Origin: Pogona vitticeps
Taxonomy: Eukaryota; Chordata; Lepidosauria; Squamata; Agamidae
Reading direction: 5' to 3'
Length of the DNA: 64,000 bases
Assembly: GCF_051106095.1 (NCBI RefSeq)
Contig: NC_135786.1
Coordinates: forward strand, 205,959,001 to 206,023,000
A model generated the notes under the pieces. It was not told the DNA's origin, did not search any database, and saw nothing but the letters and a program-made list of their open reading frames with translations. Of the stretch, positions 34,233 to 47,502 are shown piece after piece (positions within the stretch are counted from its first letter, which is position 1; every line of letters starts with the position of its first letter). The position numbers and the translations under genes are program-made.

Positions 34233-37200
34233 ATCACATGAGACTGGTATGTTTCAGATGGTATGTTGGAAGCAACTTAAATATCACCCAGAGAGAAGGA
34301 GGGAGGGAAAACAAAGGGGACAGAGGTCCACGTAAAACTGCATGCATGAATTTACACAGACAGTGAATCAGAATAGACTTTTTTAAAAAGTTTAAACAGA
34401 AATACAAATTACAGAATCTCTCAGTCCAGCGGGGATGATAATGACCAGGTGACCTTTGTACCTGTTGAGTCAACTTTCCAGGTGTTTGCTGTGGATGGGC
34501 AACTTTTTTCTAAAGATGAAGAACTTATGGTTCTTCATCTTTATAAGAGCCTTGGGGTATGCATCCTTTCAAATGTAGGGCAACTTCAAAAGGAAGATTG
34601 TGCTCTAGCACCCCTTCAAACAAGGGCATGTGGCCTCCTTACTCTTAAAGAAAAAATGTACTCAAGCAACTACAGTATTCCCAGTTTCAAAGGACTGAAA
34701 CCAGAAGTTAATATTGTTCCCGTGCTGCTGCCTATGTACTCTCCAACATACCTTATATTCATTTTCTTTTTTAAAAAATCAAGTTATTTCCATCCCAGGT
34801 TTGTGATTTGAGGCATTTTTAATCTACAATGAACTAATACCCATCCATTTCTATATTCTAAGACAAAATCTTTTTGTGTTGCACAGTCATATAAAAGCAA
34901 TCACACAAGCAATTCTACCTATATTGCGTAAGCCATCAGTAGTGCACCTGGTAATTCCCCACCCCAGGAGCAACCAATTGTGCACCTGGCCACACAGCAT
35001 GCAGCAAGCGAAAAGGAAAGAATTGCTTGCACAACTGAATTTGTGTGCAGTTTTTCTCAATAGGATTCCTTCCTGAGAGTCATTCCTTCAATTATGTATA
35101 CAAATGGATTCCTTTTATTCAAATTATGTTCTCAAAATACAAGGCAGCTTCCAAGACACATACCATGATATATTGGGAGGGCCAGGAAAAGGACATACAC
35201 TTATACCTGGAAGGGCTATAGCGATTGCACTGTCTTGGAAAATTGCTTTGGAAAATTGTTCATCCCATGAAGTACAAAAGAATATTGTGTCAATTGTTAA
35301 ACCACTTTGTGTGCCATGGAATCCATTACACGCAAACGGCTGCATATTACAATATTACACGTATTAAAGAAAGAGCCTCCTTGATTGAATTAAAGCAGCT
35401 GCTTTTATAGTCAACACCCCCGTAGTATTGAGCTTAGTGACAAAACAAAAATGAAGGGTAGTGCAATTGAAGCAGATGTTCCATGAAACTCTTCCTATAA
35501 AGAATACAAGGGTTTGGCATACAGCTCATCAGTAAAACATGAGACTCTACTTGAGTAGAAAAATCAAAATCTGGTACCCACAGGCAATTGCCTGCATCTC
35601 ATGTAAACTAATAAATTAAAGATGCAGCACCATTTTTCCTTGTCTTCCCTTTGTCAAATGCAATCACTTAAACAAGCATTTTCATGTGGCCAAAGTTACA
35701 AAATAAAAATGTACTGGTGTGCACCTCCTTTATATGCACAGCTTTCATCTCCTATTATCATTTTGTTTTTATTTGTGTGTGTGTGTGTTTAGACTTAGAA
35801 TAATATTGTTTATTTTGTCCCAAGGGTTTTCACTGGAGAAAAGAGAGCAAGTTTCAAAGTCTGTCTTCTCCTAAGCTTCCTCACAAAAGATATTCTACTG
35901 TGTTTTTAAAAAAAGGGAGGTAAAAATCCTTTGTGGTCATTTTGTGAGAAGATGTTTGTTTTCTATCAGCTTTTATGAAACTCTCCTCAGATAATGTGTT
36001 AAATACATCCCTCCAGACATTAAATCTGAGCATACAGAGTCCAAGCGGAAAGAGAATATTATTATGCTGCATGTTCTCTGCAGCGTTTGGGAGGGCTAAA
36101 ATAATCAAATAAAGAAAGCTGGTGATTCTTATATATTCTGGCATTCTAGAAATCAGTGTAATGTGAATATGTGAATATGACTGGTAAAAAGGCAATGCAT
36201 TTAAAGGGTTTGATTGCACTGAGGCTGCAATCATGCAAACACTTACTTGCAAGGAAGGGTGACTGAACTCAATGAGACAGACTTTTATGTAGAAATGTAT
36301 GTAATTCTACTGTAAACACAGGGCATCTTCCAAAAATCAGATGTCTTTAGGATCTGTCTGCCCCAACAGGTGAACTTTAACAAGCACAGAAAATGGGGGT
36401 GGGGAGGAGAGATAGCCTTAATGTCCTCTTTGTTGCAACTAACAGTTGTGTGCCAAAGAGAGGCAGACATTGTGTTTCTTTTTAACCAATGGATCATTTT
36501 TTATTGTTTTTCATCTGTCTTCTAATTTTTTACCCCCTGAATTTTAACTATCATGAAAGTGTTTTAATGAAAATTTAATAAACTTTCTTTCCTGGTGTAA
36601 GGCAATTTGATGCTAAGTGGGACAAAATGCAAACAGAGCACTTCCCAATAAAATTTTAATGCCACATCCCAATTTTCTAATGGAGGTATCAGAATTGCAA
36701 AACAGTGCAACTCCACTCAAACTAATAATAAATCAGGTGCTAAGAGCAGCACCTCCTGTGAAACAGTGGATTCCAGCCAAGCAGCAGGAGACTTGCAAGG
36801 ACAATTGGTTCCTTTCATTTAAGAACAGAGCTATCTCCTCCCCCAAATAACTGGGTAATGGTTGGAATACAAGGTTTCCTTTCTGTCCCTTACATTTATG
36901 TATCACAGTTCATGGCAGGATTTGAATTAATGATTTACTAAAGTTAGAAGAAAAGATTGGAGTTGATAATGTTGTCTTAGTCAACACTCTCAGGCTTGTC
37001 CAGTGGAAATGACTTGCTTGAGAAATGTCATCTGATTTAGTGTGATATAATCCTAATCTGTTGGTTTAATATAATGCAACTCTTTCACAAAAAAACTAGA
37101 AGTGGAGGATTCAGGCCTCTGGAACTATTTTGGAGGAAGTGTTCAAGAAAAATACTGTGGGAAGGGAGATATCCCAGTTGATACTGGATTTTTTTTTTTT

Positions 37201-37490
37201 TTTTTTTGTCATGAGAGTGGATCTCCAGTCATTACTTTATGGGCTTTGCTGGAAATGTTACTGGAGGATGATATTGTAAGTCACTGGTTAGCTCATATGG
37301 GTATGACCTTGATTTATTAAATTAATATATTTATATCAATGCCAAATTGAATGCTTATGAGTAGCTTTTTGAAAATAGCTCTTAAAATATCCTACCCAAC
37401 ATGACCACAGGCCAGGGTACTGTGCAAATTGTCATCCAGAAAGGTAACTTTTCCTATCCTTGATCCAGAATTGAACAATACTTAAGGGAG
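34233..37490. other. No gene seen; poly(T) run and weak SINE trace
   Basis: Sequence near 35,516-35,600 (agctcatcagtaaaacatga, aatctggtacccacaggc) resembles a very decayed tRNA-type SINE head but is not secure. A poly(T) run lies at 37,189-37,207 and a short (TG)n at 35,776-35,788. The longest frames carry no motifs. Confidence 0.45.
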
Positions 37491-37817
37491 GGACGTGGTA
37501 GTGCTGCCGCAGAAGCCTGTGCTGCAGGGTCAGAAGACCAGCAATCATAAGATCGAATCCACGTGACGGAGTGAGCTCCCGTCGCTTGTCCCAGCTCCTC
37601 GCCAACCTAGCAATTCGAAAGCATGTAAATGTGAGTAGATAAATAGGTACCATCTCAATGGGAAGGTAAAACGGTGTTCCCTAGTCATGCTAGCCACGTG
37701 ACAATGGAAACTGTCTTTGGACAAGAGCTGGCTTTATGGCTTGAAAAACAGAATGAGCACCGCCCCCTAGAGTCGGACACGACTGGACTAAAAATGTCAA
37801 GGGGAACCTTTACCTTT
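37491..37817 (+). mobile_element. Sauria-type SINE, copy 3
   Basis: On the plus strand it runs from 'gacgtggtagtgctgccgca' through the B box 'agatcgaatcc', the 'cttgtcccagctcctcgcca' and 'agataaataggtaccatctc' centre, to 'agagtcggacacgact' and an ACCTTT tail. Compared with copies 1 and 4, about ten bases are missing from the A-box region (the cgggctaaac part). That would remove an essential RNA polymerase III promoter element, so this copy is unlikely to be transcribed. Confidence 0.85.
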
Positions 37818-38389
37818 AAGTTCCTTTCATTTCAGTGGATATGACTTGGCCTGGACCCATGATGATCCAATCAATTTAGTTTGTAGCAGCTTAGAGAACC
37901 ACTATGTCGTGGTCAGTGTATTTGACTAGAATGCAGGAATCCTCATGCAGTCATGAAGACTGTTTGATGATCTTGCATGCCTCACTGACTTCACTCTACA
38001 AGGAAGATTAGGATAACAATAACAGCATGGTTTTAGCAATTCATAGATGATGCCTTATAATATGGGTATAATATATTGCAGCCATTCAAATATTCTTGTA
38101 AGTGTACACCTGCCACAGGCCCTCTTTTTACCCATTCCTTCTGTGGTCTTGTGGCAAGCAGGACTCTAGGGATATTGCAATGGAAGATGTGGCCAAGGAA
38201 GCAATGAATGGATCTGACTGCCTTGCTTCTGCTTTTGAGATAGCAATTTAGAGTGATGTACTCTACTCTTATATATTAATATACAGTATACTAATAAGAA
38301 TATCTAACTAATGTTTTAACAAAACCTTTTTGGCTTCCAGTTTCTTCATTTGCGATGGTAAAAGTATGTAATTTGCCATTGATCACTCG
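37818..38389. other. No gene seen
   Basis: Unclassified AT-rich DNA between the third Sauria SINE and a large microsatellite. Confidence 0.5.
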
Positions 38390-38650
<261 letters not shown>

Positions 38651-41600
38651 CGTTTGGTGTCCTGTTTTCAAGGTTATATTTCTATGCCATAACAACTGTC
38701 CTTTGGGATAGTTGCATTTCGTTCCCAAACTCACTTGTTCTTTTGGGGTTTGCAACAACTGCTGAAGGGAGTGAACTGAAAGCAGTGGTAAATTTTGTGA
38801 ACATTTATGTCTCTTGCATTTAGGTTTTGGGGACCTTGGAATGTACCCGTGTCCTGCTGAAAATGCTCACTTGAGAACATTTCATGCAGTTCCATGTCTT
38901 TCTCCCATCCTATAGGTGGACCAGAGTGTGTCTAACACTACTTTGAGGGACCATTCATGAGAGGTAAAATATTTATCTTGAATCACAAGTCAAGCAAAAT
39001 TGCCTGACCTTTCTAGAAATATTAGAAAAGGCCCATTGTCTCCAAGGATGTGCAGTTAATTTGTAACCTAGTAATAATTGCAAACCGAGTCCTTCTGTCT
39101 TGTGTTTGCTGTCAGACATCCATTTTTTTTCAACCTACCATCCAGTTAAAATGGGGTATCATCTTCTCTGAACACCCATAACCGACAGAAAAGAGGCATT
39201 GTAGGTCAGATCTGAGACATATTGGAAGAGATGAGCAAAGGAGCTGTCCTTCACTTTCATAAGCATTAAATTCACTCAAGATTTTTTAATAATAAAAAAT
39301 TCAGGGTTGTCTGACAACATTCATATTTTTTTCATGAACCTGTCTTTTCAAATTCTCTAACTAATGCTACACATAGTGACAAAGTCAGTGTCATCCACGT
39401 TTACCTGCATTGCAACAATCTGAGCTGTCTGTCAGACAACTGCAGTCAACAAACTGTCCTTTTAAAAACAAATGTATATACAAGCATAAGGACAAACAGA
39501 TATACATGCATACATATATACATGCATACATAGAGGGACAGCACAAGATCAGTGGGGACAGAGAGATCAAACATTTGGGATGTAAATCCTTGCTTGTCTC
39601 ATCATTGTAGGGAAGGGTGAGGAACTGCTATATTCTTCTCCATGACAGTAAGAATGGTGAGGAGTTTCCTGCTGCTCCTAGCAGAATACTTGCATTGCTG
39701 AGAAAAATGTTTTGCACAAAATTCCCCTTGTTTTGTTTATAATTGCCCATTTTGATGGACAAAATTGCACAAATGGCCTCAAACTAGAACAACTACTACA
39801 TTAAGAACCTGAAATACTAGAAATATGGTTTGCATCAGTGTGAACAATCATCTAGTTTTTCTGTGTTTGCTGCATTTGTGCAGAGACATCCTGTGCAAAT
39901 TATATTTTTGGGACAGAGAAGACCTCAAATTCCCACTTTCTATCCATGGCAAGGAATCTCGAAGGTTTAAAATTCTGTACTGAGGTGCTTCATCCTATCA
40001 AGTCTTAATCAGTGAGCATAAAGAATTTAGTAGGTATTCTCTCTATCTTTATGAAACATCACAGTAATTTTAAAAAAAATGCATTTCAGCTCATTTTCCA
40101 AAGGGGGGGGGGTTGTTCATGACCAGACCTTTAGCAGAATACCATTGAAGCTTTGCCTGAAAGCTTAGTCTTCTTGTTAAAAAAATTAATGGGGGCATAG
40201 GGAAAAATGCAATACTGTAAGTGTACATTGTGCTGTAAAAGATGCGGTTTTAACTAAAAGTCACTGCAAAACAATCAACCAGCTCTCCAGTCAAGTCTGG
40301 AACAAAGGTCAATGTACAATAACATTGGCTTGCAAAAGAATTGTATTCAAGGTGACAGCTGAATATAAATAAATGATAAATAACAAAACAATTGAGGGGA
40401 AAAAACTTATTTCATGAGAAACATCTTCCCTCCTCCCTTCTTTCAACTGAAGCCATTTTATTAATTAACTCAGTTCCAAGGAGAGAGTTCAATCTATCCT
40501 TGAAGTTTCCTTTCTCATAGAGATAAGGCACAGGTTTTTGCAGCCTTTCAGTTACCAGTGGGCAGTCTCCCTACTCAGTCAGCTCATCCTAGCCATGAAC
40601 TACAAAGCCCAATTTTCAAAAAGAGCAACATAAACCATGTTCCCTCATTTTCCCAGTCTCTTGATAACTATTTTAGACTGTTAAACTCTGCGGACTGGAG
40701 GAACGCTTCAAATCACTACGTGGGGAGGTTATCCGGACACAGAAATCATCTCTCTTTTTTGTGGGGAAAAAATGAAATGTTTAGCAGGACACAATGGTAA
40801 TTTGATGGATCCAGGGCCTGAGAGGGCCTCAAGAACATTCAGCACCTCACTTTCCCCATTCTTGGTTTTAACTATGTTCCACTAGCTGATGCAGTGTTCT
40901 GCTTTCCTTTTTGAAATATTCAGATCTCATGAAATGTTCAGATCTTAACAACGGGAATAAAAGCATTTGAAGAAGCAAGAAGGTTTCATAAACATGCTAT
41001 AATTATAATTCTTTAAGGCAGTATTATTTAAAATACGTTTTTGAGATGATTTAGTTTTTAGTGATCAATAGGGTGACTCTGCAGGGAACATATTTTACCG
41101 AAGAGAAAAAACACACCCATATTTAGAAATTAAGAATATACTCTTCTAAAAATAATAAATAACAGACAAAAATCAACACCCACAATTTGTTTGTAAGTTA
41201 TCAGTTTCCAAAACAGCAGAATGTAATAATCAACGGTATGGTACAAAGTGTTCAAGAAGACAGTACTAAAAAATAAATGCCTCTAGTACCCTACAGTGTA
41301 CAATTCTAGAAGATTTTACCAGAGTCAAAAACCACTGTGAAAACGTTGCTTTAGGAATCCATAATCAGAAAAATTGCAAGGCCTACAATTCTTTGTGATG
41401 CATAGTAACTACCACTATTTTTGATGCTGAATCTTTTACAGAGCTGACATTGAAGATGCTGGATGAAAACAGTCTGTGTTCAGATATATATAAGCTTATG
41501 ACTGAAGCAAAACCTTTGACCTGCACCACAACTATCTGTGAATCCATGTTCAATTCTCAGCTGTATCAATTAGCTACAGAGGATTACAGTGAGTCCATTA

Positions 41601-42719
41601 ATATTGGCGGCGGCGAGGAGGGGGAAATCTGAAAAACAAAAGACAGCTAATCTCAATCTTTACTTCAATTCAGAAAAAACCAAAAGCTAAAACTGTGCTG
41701 AAGTATGATTTTTCAATGTTATATAGTTGAGTTTTTCCTCCATTTATGTCTGAAAAATGCTTTTTTGCATGTTTGTCAGATAAGTTTTTAAAAGGAAGTC
41801 CATTAAGCTGTAAGTATTTTTCAAAGTTAAGGACTCTGCCTCATTAACTTCAACAGTAAAGTTACACTTTTTTTCAGCATCACACTAACTATACTTGAAC
41901 ATGGGTACACTCAAATACTGTCTTATTCTATGTCTAAACTTGTTTTAACCGATTGATGTTGTCATGAGGCAAGATTAAAAGTGAATTTTTGAGAAATACA
42001 CTCCACACAAGTTTTCGACTTCTCATTTATATCATAAACTATTTTCTTTCTTCTATATCTTTCAATGTCCCATGGAGTAGATGTGGAATGAAAGGTCATG
42101 GCCTTCGTCTTCCCTGGCCTGGCACTCACATACCCCATCTAAAAAAGGAGTCTGGTCACAGCTTCTTTTCAGTAATGCACGAGTATTTTTATTTTCACAG
42201 AATGCATAGAAGATATCTCCTCCAGTCAGCTCAATTGGTTGGTGTTATGGCCTCTGTTAATTTGCTGCTTTAAATTTTAAACATTTTGCATTATGATCTA
42301 TATTTTTCCTACATACTGTCCTAGAACACCAAGCTAGAATCAATGGACCAACAATGGTACAGTATTTATTTCCACAGGACAGAGGTTTATGAAATCTTTT
42401 TCCTCAAATGTTGCAACCTTATGAGGAAGCCAAGTCTGGTGTCAATAATAATAATAATAATAATAAACTATGATTCCTTCTCTGAAACAATCTCTTTTAT
42501 CAGTCTTCTAGGAAACAGCAAATACTTTAAAGATAAGGGTTTTGAAGAATGTTGTGTGAAGCTGTTCGACATTCTGTAAAGGTCTACACATCGCTTGTGA
42601 GGGGTTTTGCCTTTTTGAGGACAAAGCGTCAGTAAGACACTTTACCTCCATCAGAAATAAACTGGAATAAAATAAAATAAAATATTGTGTGTGTTTTTAT
42701 TCCCCCTCCCTCCCCCCAC
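38651..42719. other. No gene seen; repeat-poor region
   Basis: Few recognisable repeats occur: a (CATA)-rich patch near 39,500-39,530, a G run near 40,107-40,114 and an (AAT)n run near 42,449-42,466. The 60-codon frame at 41,450-41,632, ending in a GGC/GAG-rich stretch, shows no motif or splice context that would make it an exon. Confidence 0.5.
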
Positions 42720-43160
42720 AGTCTCCACATTGGATTCTGCCTGTAAAGCTACCAATTTCACAAGTCTGATATCATCCCATTTCAACCAACAGGTTGCATT
42801 GCTTGACCATCATTTTCCTTTTTATAGCCTGCCAGCCTATAAGAGTGTTCATTAGAGTCTTTCTCCCTGTCAAAGAGTCACTCTGAAAGCTTATTAAGGT
42901 TAAAGCATGAGCACTTATATGGAGGCTATAATTGCATTCCCCATACCTTTGTATATATGGGCATATTCTTGCCATTCACCAATTAATCCCTCATAATTGG
43001 AAAAGACTGAAAGCGTTATTGGTAATGGGCCAATTATTATTTTACAGCCATGCCAAATTGTTTCCCTGTACTCAATTTTTTTCCAAGTATTCATTAACTC
43101 CTTTATTAATGGTCCTTCTTACACTCAGTCATATATTGACATGCATATCAGCATAATTTA
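42720..43160. promoter_or_regulatory. Candidate conserved non-coding element (unproven)
   Basis: This stretch has no repeat similarity that I can see, no usable reading frame, and a dense series of ATTA/TAAT words, two on each side of a 'cataattggaaaagactg' core. It also has an 'ccaattattattttacag' block. Such composition is common in developmental enhancers of vertebrates. That is inference only, because conservation cannot be assessed from one genome. Confidence 0.2.
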
Positions 43161-44368
43161 AACTTTTACAGGTCATGGACACCAAACTAGGGATGCAACA
43201 AACCCAGATTGTTTTAGTTTGAACTTTAGTACCACAGGCTATCTGAATTCGTTCCTCTAGTGGTAAAGTTGAGTATCAAAGAGAGAAAAGGAGGAAGATT
43301 TCATCTGATTCATTAACAACTTTCCCACAAATTTATCCATAAATTCCACATAAAGAACTTGGGATAAATAAAAATTGAATGTTGGAGAAAGAGAAACAGA
43401 CAGCTTCTCTTCCATCCTGTCAAAAATGCTCAGCACCTGATTTTTGACTCGGAATCTTTGTCTGTTCAATCATATTTGGAATATTGAATTAGGGTTACCA
43501 GCTCTTCTTTTTTGATAGGATCCTCATTATTAATAGTTATATGACATGGTGCTCTCCATTCTGGGAACAGCTGTGCCTATTGATTTGTCCAATGTGGATG
43601 GCTCAGAATTTTGTCCAGTTCTCTTTTTATTTTTTAGCCTTTAAGAAACTAAGAAATTCAATTTATGCCATACTGCCAATGGAAAGAACATGAATTTTTT
43701 TTAAAAGAATCGAATGAGAATATGTAAAATATGAATATGCAGCCATCCCTAAGCAAAAAGAGGTGTTTCATTCATAAGTGAATAGTTGTGTGCTGTGTTT
43801 CTCCAAACACCGTTTTTGTGTTTCCTGCTTCAGTAAAATGTTAGCCCTCCCCACCACCCAGCATTTTCTTTTGAAGGTAATATTTAAGAAGTTACTATTA
43901 CTTCATCATTCATGAATTCTTATATTTATGAATTTTACATATTAAAACTGCCTCTTAGACTTATGTTTTCAGATGAACATATTTCAGATTTCAGTACGGC
44001 CAGCAAGATTCATCAAGGTCCAAAGGTCTCAAAATGGATATATTTGAAAAGAAAAAAAAGGAAAAAAAAAGAAATAACAGTACATTTTGCTCTGTTCTTT
44101 TATAATATTTAATAAGAAGTATAATAGTGTTAACAACTCATAAACAATTGTCATTTCTTTTTATAAGCAAACAAATATTTGCCTCTGTCATGCATATTTA
44201 CTAGGTAGGTTCATTAAATGGTTGGGGGAAACAGTTGCCTAGTATCTCATACCAGTTATATGCCCTGAATCATAACCACATGTGGTTTGAAAAGTAAGTC
44301 CTGAGTTTTCTATTGAAAATGTTGAAATGTACTGGCTGGCTTACATAGCCAATTCAAAGTCCAAACAA
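43161..44368. other. No gene seen
   Basis: Unclassified AT-rich DNA containing only short motifless frames. Confidence 0.5.
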
Positions 44369-44430
44369 TTTATTTTATTTTATTATCATTTATTTAGATG
44401 TATACTCCACCCATTTAGCGAATAAGCCAC
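44369..44430 (-). mobile_element. LINE 3' tail scrap, minus strand
   Basis: 'tttattatcatttatttaga' followed by 'tatactccacccatttagcg' is the reverse complement of the 'gggcgg-gtataaataaat' terminus shared by L2/CR1-like LINEs. Only the extreme end is present. Confidence 0.5.
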
Positions 44431-44493
44431 TACAATCCAATGTCTAATTAATTCTGAATACATGGTATATTTCCACACGAATTTCAGAATATG

Positions 44494-44620
44494 TGTGTTT
44501 TGTGCTGTCAAGCCAGAAACAACTTATAGTGCATTTAATAGGGTTTTCAAAGTGAGATATTTACCAGTTCTACTTCCCCAGTGAGTTCCCATGGCTGAGT
44601 GGAGATTCGAACCCTACATG
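44494..44620 (-). mobile_element. tRNA-headed SINE, shortened
   Basis: The tail side (tgtgctgtcaagccagaaac, agggttttcaaagtgagata) and the head side (tggctgagtggagattcgaa, the reversed B-box region) of the same family as 25,985-26,206 are joined, with most of the MIR/CORE-like middle absent. Confidence 0.5.
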
Positions 44621-45920
44621 TTATATTTCCACATGTATCTCAACATATAGCAGCCTAGAAATAACAGCCAGGTTTGTATGGTGGGCTTCTGCTATCTCTT
44701 GCTGTTTCTGCCTTAATTGGATCTTGCTAATTCTTCTTTTCCCCCTAGCACCCGACTGTGCACCCTGAGAACCTTTCCCAGATACTACCTGGGAAACCCT
44801 CTAGCAGCACTGAAGGCTGCAGTAGGAGAAAGAGCGGAAGAAAGGCAAGTTAATCTTTCTGCTTAGGAGGAACACAGCTAAATTTCCAACTGTTTCTTCA
44901 GCTTTAGTGCCGCAACTGTGAAAAAAGTCAAGATGGAAGAAAGAATATTGATAAGAAAAGGAATCCTGTTGTGTGGTAAAATCCACTACTGGCATGGCTC
45001 CTGCTTGTGTGCAGGCCACGCAGTTTCTGCTGGACTTCTAATTGCTATGATTGATGGTTTGAATGGAAACAACCCCAGGGAACGATCAAGTCCCAAGTTC
45101 CATATGGATAGACAGGGTGACCTAACACCCTGGATGGTGGAGAATTTGCCAGGGGTCATCTGATCTCCAGCCAGGCCTCCTATATCGACAGCATCCTTCG
45201 GCTCGCCCAATGCCCTGGTGCTGGTACACCTGCCAGATTCCTTTTTATGGAATGATTAATTGGCAGACTTTACTTACAACCCACATACTGATCACCTTTC
45301 TCTGGGCATTATACAATCTGCGAACAGCATAAAATGCCACAACAAAACAAAGCATGCCAACAGCAGAATATAAAACCAATCTAAAACCACCAGCAGAGAA
45401 CATACCAATGTAGCTTATTAAAAACAAGTTAAAACAGCAGGCAATAGTGCAAGGATATAATACTGTTCTTAAAATGCCTGGAAGGTGCCAAAAAGTCCAT
45501 AACTAGGAGTGACGGTTTACCATCTGATCCAATTTATATCCAGATATTTTCCATACAAAGAGGACTCGACCCAAGGTAATTTGGTGATGGCCTGAAATGA
45601 TTTGTTCCTGGGCTTCTGAAAATATTTGTTGGAATTTATATTTTTCTAGATTGTGAGGAAAAAAACCCTAAATACATGGAAAGTAAAGGTCTATGATGTG
45701 GGGGACCCTACACAGGGTGACCAAATTTTACAATGGGACTGACCTTTATTTCATAGACAAACTTGCCAAATCAATGTTTAGGCAAAGCTTGCTAGGTTCC
45801 CTCCTTCCTTCCCACCCAGGAGCCATTCTCAGGGAATATATATATGAAAAATATTGGGGGTCAGGAAGATGTCCCTTTAGTGTCCCCAGTCAGTGTCCTG
45901 GCTTATATCATCATCATCAT
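44621..45920. other. No gene seen
   Basis: Unassigned sequence. Frames of 70-80 codons on both strands around 44,900-45,200 overlap each other and show no domain. A short (ATC)n run lies at 45,907-45,920. Confidence 0.45.
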
Positions 45921-46052
45921 CAGAACTGCAGAACTGGAATGGACCGTAGGGATCATTGAGTCCAGCCCCTGTCAAGGAGGCACAGTGAGGAATCAAACTC
46001 TCAGCTTCTGGCTCTGTAGCCAGATATTTAAACCACTGAGCAATCCATCTTG
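45921..46052 (-). mobile_element. SINE with CR1-like segment, minus strand
   Basis: 'gaactggaatggaccgtagg' then 'gatcattgagtccagcccct' is the widespread amniote 'gttggaagggacc...gagtccaacccc' sequence related to CR1. It runs into 'ggaatcaaactctcagcttc' and 'gtagccagatatttaaacca', the reversed B box, anticodon-stem and A-box region of a tRNA-derived head. The head resembles those at 48,863 and 50,378. Confidence 0.6.
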
Positions 46053-47494
46053 CTCATATGTGCTCATCCACTGCCTAGCAGAAACCAGAGTACTTCCTGT
46101 TTGGCTCCCACTCATTCTGGTACACACATCCTTAGCAAGAAAAAAGATGGTTCTGTAAATAAAAGCCACTTGGCAGGCATTCAGAAATAAAATAATGTTG
46201 AAAATGGCAATGGTGGGGGGGAAAAATAGTCCATAGTTATACAGTACCTACCCAGTCAAAGCCCATACAAGCGAGTCAGCGATCAATCTCACATTTATAT
46301 GAACATCAAAACAGGCAGAAAACTAACTGGCAAATGAGTCAGGGAAGGCTGATAGCTACTCCATCCCTTCCCAATTAAGTGAAAGGGGAAGGAGAAGAAA
46401 TCGTGAACATTGCCATTTGAGTGGAGTTTGAGCTGAAGTGGGTGTCAGTGAACACAGGGGGGATCACTGTGAGAAGCCTATTCTAGGCTTCCAGTATCCA
46501 GAGCTAGACCTGATGGAAGATAAGGAGCTATCAATCTGACTGAAGAGTAAAGAGTTAAAATACCAATTTAGGAAAACATAAACTATAATAATGTTGCCAC
46601 ATGTTTTTAAAAAATCAGTACAGGGCAATGAAGACTCATAAGGAGATCAGGCATTAGGAGGATGAGGAAGAAAAAGCATAATTTGAATTGTGGAGAAAAA
46701 CACATATTCCACATATGGGTGTTCCTTGTTTCAGAGGTTATACAGGAAGCACAGGAGACATTAATATTGCTTCTTCCAATGCATTACATAATGTCTGTAT
46801 CTGTAATCATCCTTTCGCAATACTTGAGTCTGCTAAAAGATCTCATCCCGTTCAAGACTGTGGGTGGGAGATAATCATATAATTTATTCTGGCCTTTCCA
46901 AAGGAAGAATGTGAGATTGCAAAACAACACTTCTGAAGACAAGACACATACACCTTTCTTGTGTCAAGAATCAAGGAGTCATGAGTAACAGCGGGTGAGA
47001 ATTTTGGTTCACTTCATTTTTTTTTACCAAAATGTGCATTCCTCCCACCCCCACCCCCAAAATGCTGAAATAAATTATGAATGAATCCAATATAGGAATC
47101 CAAAACTGAAAAGGTTGGACCATCTAGGCACTAATGCTCTAAGTGCTTAACTCTTTGAAGTCTGGATTTCAGCCCCTTTATGTTCAACAACAATATTGCT
47201 GCAGTACAATTGCTACCCCCTTTTCCTAGCAAGCTGCTCATCATAAATTCTTATTTGACAGGCAGGTACAATGAGTCTTCTCTACTCTCAGAATGGCTGT
47301 GCCTATTGAATTAGGACAATGCACATAGGAGAAAATCCCTTACCCTCATTAAGATGTTTCAAAAATGATGAATATTAATTTTAAAACTGAAAGAAATTTA
47401 ATTTAAAGCACTGAAAGTTTTTCATATCCCTGACCAACAGCTTCCATCTAAAGCAAAGAAGTGCTTTGGTAAGGAGGCAATCGTTCTTTGGGGG
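46053..47494. other. No gene seen
   Basis: Unclassified sequence with G and C homopolymer patches (near 46,215 and 47,045). No exon or repeat family could be supported. Confidence 0.5.
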
Positions 47495-47502
47495 ATAAAA
47501 CC

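Noticed and set aside
41450-41632. 60-codon frame with GGEEGE end, possible last exon
   Set aside because: There is no upstream acceptor argument or recognised similarity, and the GC-rich end may be chance.
44918-45210. Overlapping 74-81 codon frames on both strands, possible exon
   Set aside because: Both strands are open over the same span, which is typical of chance. No domain or splice context was found.
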